From Pontibacter diazotrophicus (GTDB lineage: Bacteria; Bacteroidota; Bacteroidia; Cytophagales; Hymenobacteraceae), in contig NZ_QRGR01000006.1 of NCBI RefSeq assembly GCF_003367245.1, positions 1 through 64,000 on the forward strand: a stretch of 64,000 nt of DNA, written 5' to 3'. The notes below the pieces were generated by a model. That model saw only the letters and a list, made by a program, of their open reading frames with translations. It did not search any database and was not told where the DNA came from. The position numbers and the translations under genes were made by a program. How positions within the stretch are numbered: the stretch's first letter is position 1; every line of letters starts with the position of its first letter. This document shows positions 16,585-25,577 of the stretch, piece after piece.

Positions 16585-18975
16585 TTAATGCGCCCGCAGC
16601 GACTTAACAGGGTCATTGAGTGCCGCCTTCATAGCATGCAGGCTCACGGTAAGTAACGCAATAAGCATGGCTACGGCACCAGAGAGTGCAAATATCCACC
16701 AGCTTAGCTCTGTGCGGTAGGCAAAGTCCTGCAGCCAGGTGTGCATGCCGTACCAGGCAAGCGGGCTTGCCAGCACAATTGATATAAGCACCAGTAGGGC
16801 AAAGTCTTTGGAGAGCAACAGCACGATGCCGCCGGTGGAGGAGCCGAGCACTTTGCGAATGCCGATTTCCTTGGTGCGCTGCTCTGCCGTAAAGGAGGCA
16901 AGGCCAAACAGGCCCAGGCAGGCAATCAGGATAGTGAGGCCAGCGAAGTAGCCGAACACCGTCAGCATCTTCTCCTCGGCGCGGTATTGCGCGTCGAAAT
17001 GCTCATCCATAAAAAAGTACTGCAATGGGTACCTGGAATCAAAATTGCGCCATGTGCTCTCCACAAAACCGATAGTAGACACCACGTCCTCTGCTTTGAT
17101 GCGGGCCAGCAGGTACCCCGGTGATTCAGGTCGCAGCGCCAGTATGAGTGGCTCTACGTTAGTGTGCAGCGACTTTACATGGAAGTCTTGTACCACGCCT
17201 ATTATTTTAGCGTCCGAATCAATCAGCTGCATGCGTTTTCCAACCGGGTCGGACCAGCCCAGCCATTTGGCTGCCGCTTCGTTGATAATGAGTCCTCCTT
17301 TCAGGTCTGTCTTCATGTCACGGCTGTAGTTGCGGCCTTCTTTCAGCCCGATGCCCAACACATCTATGAACTCGTAATCCACAAACATCACGTTCATTGT
17401 TCTCTCCACCATTTTACCGTCTACTTCAGACAGCGTCATCAGCTTCGACATTGTTTCTGCCGGTATATCGTCAGCGTTGGATACCATCTCCACGTTTGGG
17501 TTGCGCAGCAGTTGCTGCTTTAGGGTTGGCAGGCGCTGCACCAGGGTAGAGTCGCCGCTCGGAATATCGATAACCATTACCTGGTTCTTATTGAAGCCCA
17601 GGTCCCGGCTGCGCAAAAAGTGCATCTGCGTGAACACTACAATGGTACCGATAATGAGGATCAGCGAAATCGTAAACTGAGTCACCACCAGTACCTTTCT
17701 CAGCGAGGCGCTGCCTCCTCCCGGCACTTTGTCTGATTTCAGAACATCCACAGGCTTGAAATTAGAGAGGAAGAAGGCTGGGTAACTGCCTGCCACCACG
17801 CCCACAAACACGATAACAGCCAGCAACAGCAGCAGGAACTCCCACTGGAACATAAAGTTAGAGGCAAAGCTTTTATTTGTGAGATCGTTGAAGAGCGGGA
17901 CGAGCATCTGCACGATGCCCAGTGCTAAGACCACCGCCATCAGCGTCATCAGCATCGACTCACCTATAAACTGGCTGATTATCTGGCTTCTTTCTGCTCC
18001 AACCACTTTGCGTAAACCCACTTCTTTGGCACGCTTTGAGGAGCGGGCGGTGGCCAGGTTCATATAGTTAATGCAGGCAATCAGCAGAATAAAAACAGCT
18101 ACTGCCGCAAAGATGTAGACGTACGATATGTTACCGGCAGGAGAGATATCGGCCTCAAATTCGGTGTCAAAATGAATCGTTTTGAGCGGCTGCAGGATAA
18201 ACTTCAGGCTTGCATTGAGCTCATTTTCTTTGATCCAGGGCGTAATAGTATTTGCTGCGAAGGCATCCAGTTTTTCCTGGAAAACAGGTATCTGGGCCTC
18301 ACTTTGCAGCAGAACATAGGTATAGCGGTTCATGTTGAACCATTGGTTCGTCCTGTCATCCTCTCCCGCTATCGTGCTTCGGGACAAGAAGGCATTTGCT
18401 ATAATGTGGGAGTGTTTCTGGTCGTGGAAAACACCAGTCACCTTATAGGAGTAGTTACTGAACTTCAGGAGTTCACCCATGGCACTTTCTGCATCTCCGA
18501 AGTACTTTTCGGCCATGCCCTCACTTAATACGATCGTTCGGGGCTCGTCCAGGGCCGTGTTAGGGTCGCCAGCAACAAACTTGTAGTCAAAAACCTCGAA
18601 TAAAGTACTGTCAGTATAAAAGATGTCTTCTTCGTTAAAGCTTTTGTCTTTGTACCATACTGTTTGGGTGCGGGCAGGAAGAAGTTGTATCACATGCTCC
18701 ACTTCCGGGAAGTCCTGGCGAAGGGCATGGTCTATGGGCGGAGGCGAAAGCGCGAACTTGTTTGGCTCCTGACTGTCAAACCTAATCTCGCCGGCCAACC
18801 GCACGATGCGGTCTGCCTTTGAGAAGTGGCTTTCATAACTCAGCTCATCCTGCACATACAGAAAGATCAGCACACAGGAAGCTACCCCAATAGCCAGACC
18901 AGCAATGTTAATGGTGGAGTAGACCTTATTGCGGAAAAGGTTGCGGAAGGCTATTTTAAAATAGTTACTGAACAT
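16585..18975 (-). CDS. ABC transporter permease, MacB/FtsX type (copy 2)
   Basis: A 796-residue inner-membrane permease. The first helix after 'MFSNYFKIAFRNLFRNKVYS' is followed by a MacB-type periplasmic domain (about 45-250). An FtsX domain follows ('IACINYMNLATARSSKRAKEVGLRKVVGAER'), then a second periplasmic stretch and a second FtsX domain ending 'DPVKSLRAH'. The duplicated FtsX layout with 8 helices is the Bacteroidota form of MacB-like exporters. It is a tandem paralogue of the gene at 19049-21478 and is probably energised by the ATPase at 21857. The cargo is unknown. Confidence 0.93.
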   Translation of the reverse strand: MFSNYFKIAFRNLFRNKVYSTINIAGLAIGVASCVLIFLYVQDELSYESHFSKADRIVRLAGEIRFDSQEPNKFALSPPPIDHALRQDFPEVEHVIQLLPARTQTVWYKDKSFNEEDIFYTDSTLFEVFDYKFVAGDPNTALDEPRTIVLSEGMAEKYFGDAESAMGELLKFSNYSYKVTGVFHDQKHSHIIANAFLSRSTIAGEDDRTNQWFNMNRYTYVLLQSEAQIPVFQEKLDAFAANTITPWIKENELNASLKFILQPLKTIHFDTEFEADISPAGNISYVYIFAAVAVFILLIACINYMNLATARSSKRAKEVGLRKVVGAERSQIISQFIGESMLMTLMAVVLALGIVQMLVPLFNDLTNKSFASNFMFQWEFLLLLLAVIVFVGVVAGSYPAFFLSNFKPVDVLKSDKVPGGGSASLRKVLVVTQFTISLILIIGTIVVFTQMHFLRSRDLGFNKNQVMVIDIPSGDSTLVQRLPTLKQQLLRNPNVEMVSNADDIPAETMSKLMTLSEVDGKMVERTMNVMFVDYEFIDVLGIGLKEGRNYSRDMKTDLKGGLIINEAAAKWLGWSDPVGKRMQLIDSDAKIIGVVQDFHVKSLHTNVEPLILALRPESPGYLLARIKAEDVVSTIGFVESTWRNFDSRYPLQYFFMDEHFDAQYRAEEKMLTVFGYFAGLTILIACLGLFGLASFTAEQRTKEIGIRKVLGSSTGGIVLLLSKDFALLVLISIVLASPLAWYGMHTWLQDFAYRTELSWWIFALSGAVAMLIALLTVSLHAMKAALNDPVKSLRAH

Positions 18976-19048
18976 AGTTTTACCTGTTTATCTTTAAGGT
19001 AGAATCAGACGCGATACCGTTTCTCTAACATAGGAATATATGCGGCTT

Positions 19049-21478
19049 CTACTCTGTCCGGAGTGACTTTACAGGATCTGATGTGGCAGCCTTTATAGCT
19101 TGGTAGCTGATAGTAGCCATGGCGATAACAAAAGCCACGGTAGCAGCCAGTATAAATATGTCGGTGCTGATGTCGATGCGGTAAGCAAAGTCATCCAGCC
19201 ACTGATGCATGGCATACCAGGCAATGGGCCAGGCTAGCAAGTTGGCTATCAGTACCAGTTTCATAAAGTCTTTGGAGATAAGGGCAACGATGCTGGCAAC
19301 AGGAGCACCGAATACCTTCCGAATACCGATTTCTTTTTTGCGCTGCACTGTGGTGTAAGAGGCTAGCCCAAACAAACCTAAACATGCTATCAGGAAGGCG
19401 ATACAGGAAAAGACGCTGAAAATCTGAGCTTTCTTTTGCTCCGCTTCATACGTCTGCCCATACAGCTGGTCCATAAATTCATACTCAAACGGGTAGGTGG
19501 GCAGGAACTTGTTCCACGTGTTCTCTATATGTGCCAGCGCCTGCTGTGTGTCCCCGCTAATCTTAATAGAGATATTCTGGTATCTGCCCCATCCTGTAAC
19601 CATAAATACCATCGGCGAAATCTCTTTATGCAGCGACTCAAAGTTGATGTCATTTACCACGCCCACAATACGCCCATTATTCCCGCCATAGGTAAAGGCC
19701 TGATCGATGGCCTGCTGTGGATCTTGCCAGCCTATCATGCGAACGGCTGCCTCGTTGAGAATATAAGCCGCTGTGTCATCGCTTTTGAATTCGCGGCTGA
19801 AGTTTCTGCCTGCCACTATTTCCATGTCATACACATCTATCAGGTCATGGTCAACGGTTACAAACTTAATGGTAGCAGCGGTTGGTGCCAGGCTGTCTCC
19901 TTTGGCGACCTGTGCACCTGCAGAGTTGAGAAGCTGCTCTGTTGGAATCAGCTGGGACCTGCCTACTCCCTCTATCGCAGAAGATTTGGTTAACTCAGCT
20001 TTAAAAGCTTCTATTTGTGGCGTTAGTGTCGTGAACTCCGGTAAAATCACTATCCTTTCTTTATCAAAGCCCAGGTCTTTGTTCTGGATGTACATCAGCT
20101 GCTGAAAGATAACACCCGTGGCAATAATGAGGATAATGGAAATAGAGAACTGCACAATCACCAGTGACTTACGGAGCAGCGGGTTTCTGGAGGAACTGCT
20201 CAACGTGCCTTTCAGTACCGTTGCAGCCTGGAAATGGGATAAGTATAAAGCAGGGTATAAACCAGCCAGAACACCCACTAACACTGGCAGTAAAAAGAGG
20301 AGTAACAGCAGCCACTGGTCAGTAAACAGATTAGAGTCAATCTCTTTACCGGTAAAGCTGTTCAGCCAGGGAAGGCAAACTTCAACTATTCCCAAAGAGA
20401 GGATGGTAGCAATGGTCACAAGTAGTATTGATTCCAGTAAGAACTGGAAAACAAGGTTATGCCTCGCTGCGCCGATCACCTTACGCACACCCACTTCTTT
20501 AGCGCGGCTCGTAGAGCGGGCGGTGCTTAAGTTAATATAGTTAATACAGGCAATAAGGAGAATGATGATGGCAACTATAGAAAGTATGGTGATACTGTCT
20601 ATATCACTGTTTGCTTCCAGTTCTGAGTCCAGTTTGGAGCGCAGGTGAATGTCGGTAAGCTTCTGCAGGTATAGGTTGGTATATTCGCTCGGCTTATCTC
20701 CGTCGGCATCGTCTGTGCCTGCTAAATGCCTGTCAAGGAAAGCAGGAAGCTGGGCCTGTATCTTATTTGCTTCCTCCTCTGATGGCATCAGCAAGTAAGT
20801 AGGGAAGGAGTTATTACCCCAGTTGGTTTTAAGTTCTTCGGCACCAAAAACAGAGGAGTCATTCAGGGTAATAAAAGAACCCAGAAATTCAGGGTGCAAG
20901 TGAGAGTTGTTAGGGAAAGACTCGTAAACACCCTCCACCCGCAAACTGGAGCCTTCGCCAAAGTGCAGCACCTTGCCAATCGGATCTTCTCCTGGGAAGT
21001 ATTTTTTAGCTGTTTTTTCACTTATCAGCAAGGTGAACGGTTCACGCAGCGCTTTCTCCGGATTTCCCTTCACCAGGTTGATGTCAAAAATATCAAGTAC
21101 TCCAGGTTCCGCAAAGAACATGTCATCTTCCCGGAAGGTTTTTTGAGCTTCTTTGTTTTCCAGCATAGTTCCGAAGGTGACCATTCTTGCCACGGCTTCT
21201 ATCTGAGGGAAATCCTGTTCTAAAAGAGGTCCAATGGGAGGTGCCACACGTGCCAGGTGCAAGCTTACAGAACCATCATTAGATATGAAGTCACGGGTAA
21301 CCCTGTACACACGGTCGGCCTTGGAATGGTAACGATCGTAGCTGAGTTCATCCTTTACAAACAGAAAGATCAGAATGCAGGCGGCTATACCTATTGCCAG
21401 TCCGCCAATGTTTATGGCAGCATATACTTTGTTTCGGGCAATATTTCGGAACGCTATTTTAAAGTAGTTGTGCAGCAT
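19049..21478 (-). CDS. ABC transporter permease, MacB/FtsX type (copy 1)
   Basis: An 809-residue paralogue of the next permease. It has the same 'MLHNYFKIAFRNIARNKVYA' start, periplasmic MacB domain, first FtsX domain ('YINLSTARSTSRAKEVGVRKVIGAARH'), second periplasmic region, second FtsX domain ('KEIGIRKVFGAPVASIVALISKDF') and the ending 'DPVKSLRTE'. About 380 bp separate it from the ATPase gene, with a hairpin between, so it may have its own promoter. With HlyD and the ATPase it forms a likely tripartite efflux or lipoprotein/lipid export system. Confidence 0.93.
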   Translation of the reverse strand: MLHNYFKIAFRNIARNKVYAAINIGGLAIGIAACILIFLFVKDELSYDRYHSKADRVYRVTRDFISNDGSVSLHLARVAPPIGPLLEQDFPQIEAVARMVTFGTMLENKEAQKTFREDDMFFAEPGVLDIFDINLVKGNPEKALREPFTLLISEKTAKKYFPGEDPIGKVLHFGEGSSLRVEGVYESFPNNSHLHPEFLGSFITLNDSSVFGAEELKTNWGNNSFPTYLLMPSEEEANKIQAQLPAFLDRHLAGTDDADGDKPSEYTNLYLQKLTDIHLRSKLDSELEANSDIDSITILSIVAIIILLIACINYINLSTARSTSRAKEVGVRKVIGAARHNLVFQFLLESILLVTIATILSLGIVEVCLPWLNSFTGKEIDSNLFTDQWLLLLLFLLPVLVGVLAGLYPALYLSHFQAATVLKGTLSSSSRNPLLRKSLVIVQFSISIILIIATGVIFQQLMYIQNKDLGFDKERIVILPEFTTLTPQIEAFKAELTKSSAIEGVGRSQLIPTEQLLNSAGAQVAKGDSLAPTAATIKFVTVDHDLIDVYDMEIVAGRNFSREFKSDDTAAYILNEAAVRMIGWQDPQQAIDQAFTYGGNNGRIVGVVNDINFESLHKEISPMVFMVTGWGRYQNISIKISGDTQQALAHIENTWNKFLPTYPFEYEFMDQLYGQTYEAEQKKAQIFSVFSCIAFLIACLGLFGLASYTTVQRKKEIGIRKVFGAPVASIVALISKDFMKLVLIANLLAWPIAWYAMHQWLDDFAYRIDISTDIFILAATVAFVIAMATISYQAIKAATSDPVKSLRTE

Positions 21479-21856
21479 CTGAATCTATTTAAGCTTGTGG
21501 AATGGTTCTAAGGTATTTTACTTTTTAGGGCCGTTATGCAGCGTCGCCCCTTTAGCAAACTCACTGACAGTAGAAAAGGCAATAGCAAAATCAATGTATA
21601 ATTCAGCTTATGCTGCAGGTATAGGGAAGCAGGCGGTGTTAATCAAATCGCGCTATGAACCAGTTGATCATCGCTTCATGGAAGCAGAAGCTTGGTTGTG
21701 TTTCAGCGTGATAGCAATGAACAGGGGGCTGCAGGAGTATCAGAGAAACAGAACCCTTATTAAAGAAATTTAGAAGAGGCAGGCGCGGAATATCCGCGCC
21801 GTCTCATTTCTAACAAACAATTTATCTAACAAACAACTTTCTTCTCATGGCAGAAA
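21479..21856. other. Gene-free stretch between permease and ATPase genes
   Basis: No credible gene here. It holds a hairpin (21782-21800) and a direct repeat, two copies of TCTAACAAACAA at about 21810 and 21825. Small frames in it lack start signals and protein-like composition. Confidence 0.5.
21782..21800 (-). terminator. Possible terminator after the ABC ATPase gene
   Basis: GGCGCGGA-ATA-TCCGCGCC is a perfect 8-bp stem with a 3-nt loop, 57 bp beyond the ATPase stop in the direction of transcription, followed by a T-rich stretch on the minus strand. It may attenuate read-through from hlyD-ATPase into the permeases. Confidence 0.55.
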
Positions 21857-22576
21857 CTAAAGCAGCTCTGATGCGTGGCGCTTCACGTTCAGGTTTTCGG
21901 TTACTATCTGGCCATCGAACAGGTTCACGATGCGGTGGGCGTACTCCGCGTCGGAAGGGGAGTGCGTTACCATTACTACCGTCGTGCCAGCTTCGTTCAA
22001 CTCAGAAAGCAGTGCCATCACCTCTCGGCCATGCACCGAGTCGAGGTTACCGGTCGGCTCATCCGCCAGTATCAGGCTTGGGTTGGATACTGTGGCGCGG
22101 GCAATGGCCACACGCTGCTGCTGACCACCAGACAGCTGCTGCGGGAAATGGTTGCGGCGGTGGGCAATACCCATACGCTCCATGGCAACCTGCACGCGTT
22201 TGTTTGTCTCGTCTTTCGACACACCCAGGTAAGCGAGTGGCAGCCCGATGTTCTCTGACACAGTCAGTTCATCAATCAGGTTAAAGCTCTGGAACACGAA
22301 GCCAAGGTTCTCTTTGCGCAGCTTGGCGCGCTGGCGCTCCGTAGCGTTGCTGATTTCCTGGCCCAGGAAGGTGAATGTACCGGAAGAAGGACTGTCGAGC
22401 ATGCCCAGGATGTTGAGCAGCGTAGACTTGCCACAGCCAGAGGGCCCCATGATAGCGACAAACTCGCCCTTCACGATTTTCAGATCAACGCCGGCAAGGG
22501 CAGTGGTCTCCACCGTATCCGTCACGTATTTTTTCTGCAGGTTTTTTGTTTCGATAATCAAGTCTTCCTTGTTCAT
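21857..22576 (-). CDS. ABC transporter ATP-binding protein, MacB/LolD type
   Basis: A 239-residue nucleotide-binding subunit. Walker A GPSGCGKS (44-51), Q-loop 'GFVFQSFNLIDELTV', signature 'LSGGQQQRVAIARA', Walker B 'LILADEPTGNLDS' and switch His 'VVMVTHSPSDAEYA' are all intact. The 'FQSFNLIDELT' and 'DEPTGNLDS' blocks place it in the MacB/LolD/FtsE class that pairs with FtsX-fold permeases, as the neighbours here do. It lies 63 bp downstream of the HlyD gene in the same direction. Confidence 0.95.
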   Translation of the reverse strand: MNKEDLIIETKNLQKKYVTDTVETTALAGVDLKIVKGEFVAIMGPSGCGKSTLLNILGMLDSPSSGTFTFLGQEISNATERQRAKLRKENLGFVFQSFNLIDELTVSENIGLPLAYLGVSKDETNKRVQVAMERMGIAHRRNHFPQQLSGGQQQRVAIARATVSNPSLILADEPTGNLDSVHGREVMALLSELNEAGTTVVMVTHSPSDAEYAHRIVNLFDGQIVTENLNVKRHASELL

Positions 22577-22639
22577 AATTAGGTGTCTTAAGATTGAGGT
22601 TTTCTTTTTAGTTTTATTTTGTACCAGTGGCGGTGTTTA

Positions 22640-23890
22640 TTATTTAAGCTCTAGTCTGTCAATTTCGCCGTAGCTATCATAGGAGGAGAGGACTACTTTA
22701 TCGCCTGGCTGCAGCCCGTCCAGCACTTCGTAGTGGTTCGGGTTCTGCCGGCCTAACTTGATGTTGCGCTTTGTGGCAAAATCTCCTGACTCGTCTACCA
22801 CAAATATCCAGTTGCCGCCTGTGCTTTGGTAGAAGCCGCCACGTGGTACCAGCACAGCATTGCCACCATCGTTCAGGTTAAGCTTCATTTGCAGTGTCTG
22901 GCCGCGGCGTATACCCTCCGGTGCGTCGCTTGCAAAATGCATGTCTACTTTAAAGGTGTTGTTCTGCACATCCGGGAACACCTTGGCTATTTTTACCTCG
23001 TGCGTTTTTCCGTTAAAGTCGAAGGTGCCGGTAAGGCCTTCGTATACACGCGATATATAGTGCTGGTCGATGTTAGCCGACACTTTATAGCCGCTCATGT
23101 TGTCTACCTGGCCAATGTTCTCGCCTGCTCCCTTCGATTCTCCTACCTCTGCCTTAAGCGATGAAAGCTGACCGGTGATAGGGGCAAGTACATATAAGTT
23201 ATTCAGGGTTTTGCGGGCCATGTCAATGTTGGCGCTCATGCGGGAGATAGAGAGGTCCAGTTGGCGCAGGCGGTCATCCATCAGTTTGGCGTCCTGCTTT
23301 ACGGAGCGATCGGCCAGGGTTTTGCGTTTGTTCAGGTAGTTGTACTCATCCTCCGACGCCTGGAATTCCTCCTGTGGAATTACGTTTTCTGCTATCAGCA
23401 TCTTGTTGCGCTCATACTTGCGTTGCGCCAGTGTCAGGCTGTAATCAATTTCCGCCAGGTCGTTTTCTTTGCGGATCAGGTCCTGCTTCATGGTAATCTC
23501 CGAGTTTTGGCGCTCGTTCATCAGGTCGTACAACTGAGACTCGCGGGTCATGAAGTCAATCTGGAGGGTGGTATTCGAAAGCTTCAGAATGGTATCGCCT
23601 TCCTGCACCGTCTGTCCGTCTTCTACATACACCTGCTCTACACGGCCACCTTCTGCTATATCGAGGTAAAAGGTTTTAAGCGGCTCAACAGAACCATCAA
23701 TCGCAATGAATTCCTGGAACACGCCGTCCTGCACACTACCCAGAGTCACACGCTCGCTGTCTACATTCAGTTTGGAGGTGTGTTCTGCGAAGAGCAGGTT
23801 ATAAATCAGAAGCACAAGCAGTGCCACAGCACCTACTACGATGGCTATCCTTTTTGGCGTGTTCGTTTTCTTTTCAATTACGCGGTCCAT
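22640..23890 (-). CDS. HlyD-family periplasmic adaptor (membrane fusion protein)
   Basis: A 416-residue adaptor: one N-terminal transmembrane anchor (about 14-32, 'RIAIVVGAVALLVLLIYNLL'), a lipoyl-like strand pair ('GRVEQVYVEDGQTVQEGDTILKL'), a long coiled coil (about 110-220) and a C-terminal beta-barrel ('VLVPRGGFYQSTGGNWIFVV'). It links an inner-membrane ABC permease to an outer-membrane factor. No TolC homologue is in the window. It is the first gene of the export operon, directly downstream of the predicted sigma-54 promoter. Confidence 0.93.
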   Translation of the reverse strand: MDRVIEKKTNTPKRIAIVVGAVALLVLLIYNLLFAEHTSKLNVDSERVTLGSVQDGVFQEFIAIDGSVEPLKTFYLDIAEGGRVEQVYVEDGQTVQEGDTILKLSNTTLQIDFMTRESQLYDLMNERQNSEITMKQDLIRKENDLAEIDYSLTLAQRKYERNKMLIAENVIPQEEFQASEDEYNYLNKRKTLADRSVKQDAKLMDDRLRQLDLSISRMSANIDMARKTLNNLYVLAPITGQLSSLKAEVGESKGAGENIGQVDNMSGYKVSANIDQHYISRVYEGLTGTFDFNGKTHEVKIAKVFPDVQNNTFKVDMHFASDAPEGIRRGQTLQMKLNLNDGGNAVLVPRGGFYQSTGGNWIFVVDESGDFATKRNIKLGRQNPNHYEVLDGLQPGDKVVLSSYDSYGEIDRLELK

Positions 23891-23944
23891 TTCGAGGCTA
23901 TATTTTAAATCTTATGTGTTTATCGTTCTGTCTGGTTTGCATTT

Positions 23945-23960
23945 GCCAATAAATGTGCCA
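23945..23960 (-). promoter_or_regulatory. Near-consensus sigma-54 (-24/-12) promoter of the HlyD-ABC operon
   Basis: On the minus strand the DNA reads TGGCAC-ATTTA-TTGGC, against the sigma-54 consensus TGGCAC-N5-TTGC. The -24 half is perfect and the spacing correct; the -12 GC is GG (a GC occurs one base further on). The predicted start site is near 23933, leaving a leader of about 43 nt before the HlyD ATG at 23890. The NtrC-type regulator transcribed divergently supports the assignment. Confidence 0.6.
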
Positions 23961-24025
23961 CAAAGTATAAGGTATTGATTAACAAGTGTTTAAGTAGTGA
24001 TATAGCCTTTGTGCTATGGATATAG

Positions 24026-24063
24026 TGTCCGGTTCCGAACACCCGGGTGTCTGCATCCGAACA
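24026..24063. promoter_or_regulatory. Tandem 16-bp repeats: probable enhancer (UAS) for the NtrC-type regulator
   Basis: Two direct repeats, TGTCCGGTTCCGAACA (24026-24041) and TGTCTGCATCCGAACA (24048-24063), match at 13 of 16 positions. They are separated by CCCGGG, giving 22 bp between centres, about two helical turns. Each copy is itself partly palindromic (TGTnCGG..CCGnACA), as expected for a dimeric Fis-type HTH. They lie about 100 and 122 bp upstream of the predicted sigma-54 start site, the usual place for an activator enhancer. Confidence 0.6.
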
Positions 24064-24194
24064 GCTATTGCAAGTCAGGTCATTTATTGACTAGCAGAAT
24101 TGCGGCAGCACTTGCATTCTTAGCGGTTGGCATGGCATATTGCATGAAAAAGCGTAATTTACATACATCAATCCTGCAAAACCACACCTGAACC

Positions 24195-25577
24195 ATGAGT
24201 AAAATCGCCTGCAACATACTGATAGTTGATGACGAAGATGATATTCTGATGGCAGGCAGACTGCTTTTAAAGCAGCATTTTACATCTGTACAAACTACCT
24301 CCGATCCCTATAAAATTCCTTCGTTACTGCAGGAGCAGCCTGTGGATGTCGTACTGTTGGATATGAATTATAGTACCGGGGCCACCTCCAGCAAAGAAGG
24401 ATTATATTGGCTGAAGCAGATCCGGCAGATGTCCCCGAACACTTCTGTGATTCTGATGACCGCTTATGGCGATATTGAGCTGGCTGTGCGCGCCTTGAAA
24501 GAGGGAGCGGCAGACTTTGTGCTGAAGCCATGGCAGAACGAGAAACTGGTAGCGATTCTGAAATCTGCCTCTCAGAAGAACAACAGCAAGGAAACCCGGA
24601 CGGCAGAGGCGGCTGAGAAAAATGATACCGTGTATCATTATGGTGAATTTATAGGTGTGTCGCCGGCTATGCAGCGGGTGTACCAGACAATAGACAAAGT
24701 AGCAGGCACAGATGCCAATGTGCTGATACTGGGCGAAAACGGTACAGGTAAAGAAGTCGCCGCTAGGGCGCTGCACCGAAAATCCAAACGGGCAAACAAG
24801 GCTTTTGAGAAAGTGGATTTAGGTGCCGTGAGCACCACGCTCTTTGAGAGCGAGCTTTTTGGGCATGCCAAGGGTTCTTTTACAGATGCCAAAGAAGACC
24901 GCGCCGGCCGTTTTGAGGCAGCCACCGATGGAACGCTCTTTCTGGATGAGATCGGTAACCTGTCGCTGGCGTTGCAGGCCAAGCTGCTGACAGTGCTTCA
25001 AAGCCACCAGATCATCCGGCTGGGTACTAATAAGCCCCGGCCCATCAATATCCGGCTGATCTGCGCTACTAACATGCCGCTTTATGAGATGGTGCGGGAG
25101 GGCAGCTTTCGGCAGGATTTACTCTACCGCATCAATACCGTAGAAATACACCTGCCTCCGCTTCGGGAGCGCCGGGAAGATATTAAACTGCTGGCGGAGC
25201 ATTTCCTGAGAATCTACAGCCAAAAATACGAGCGCCCTAACCTGCGCATGAACCAGAACACACTGCGCCGCCTGAACGAGTACCACTGGCCCGGCAACAT
25301 CCGCGAACTGGACCATGCCATGGAGCGCGCCGTTATACTCTGCGACGGAGACGAGTTGCAGGCCGACGACTTTTACTTTGCTCCCAGCGTGGCTGCCCAG
25401 GAGCAGCGGCAGATGGTAGAAAGCCTGGCCGATAACGACTATACGCTGGACACGTTGGAAAAAATGATGGTGCAGAAGGCGCTGGTCAAACACTCGGGCA
25501 ATATTACGCACGCGGCAAAAGAACTGGGCATTACCCGCACCGCCCTCTACCGAAGAATAGAGAAGCATGGTCTTTAA
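24195..25577 (+). CDS. Sigma-54-dependent response regulator (NtrC family)
   Basis: A 460-residue activator with all three NtrC domains. The receiver (about 8-125) has acidic residues 'VDDEDD' and a phospho-acceptor Asp at about 56 ('DVVLLDMNYS'). The AAA+ domain has Walker A GENGTGKE (180-187), a sigma-54 contact loop reading GSFTDA (227-232) rather than textbook GAFTGA, and 'GTLFLDEIGNLS'. The C-terminal Fis-type HTH reads 'NITHAAKELGITRTALYRRI'. Its last 11 bp overlap the histidine kinase gene. It is divergent from the HlyD-ABC operon, its likely target. Confidence 0.95.
   Translation: MSKIACNILIVDDEDDILMAGRLLLKQHFTSVQTTSDPYKIPSLLQEQPVDVVLLDMNYSTGATSSKEGLYWLKQIRQMSPNTSVILMTAYGDIELAVRALKEGAADFVLKPWQNEKLVAILKSASQKNNSKETRTAEAAEKNDTVYHYGEFIGVSPAMQRVYQTIDKVAGTDANVLILGENGTGKEVAARALHRKSKRANKAFEKVDLGAVSTTLFESELFGHAKGSFTDAKEDRAGRFEAATDGTLFLDEIGNLSLALQAKLLTVLQSHQIIRLGTNKPRPINIRLICATNMPLYEMVREGSFRQDLLYRINTVEIHLPPLRERREDIKLLAEHFLRIYSQKYERPNLRMNQNTLRRLNEYHWPGNIRELDHAMERAVILCDGDELQADDFYFAPSVAAQEQRQMVESLADNDYTLDTLEKMMVQKALVKHSGNITHAAKELGITRTALYRRIEKHGL

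Noticed and set aside
24128..24146. Second sigma-54-like site on the plus strand (TTGGCATGGCATATTGCAT) before the regulator
   Set aside because: The GG-to-GC spacing is 11 bp rather than 10 and the -24 half is weaker, so I do not call a promoter for the regulator itself.
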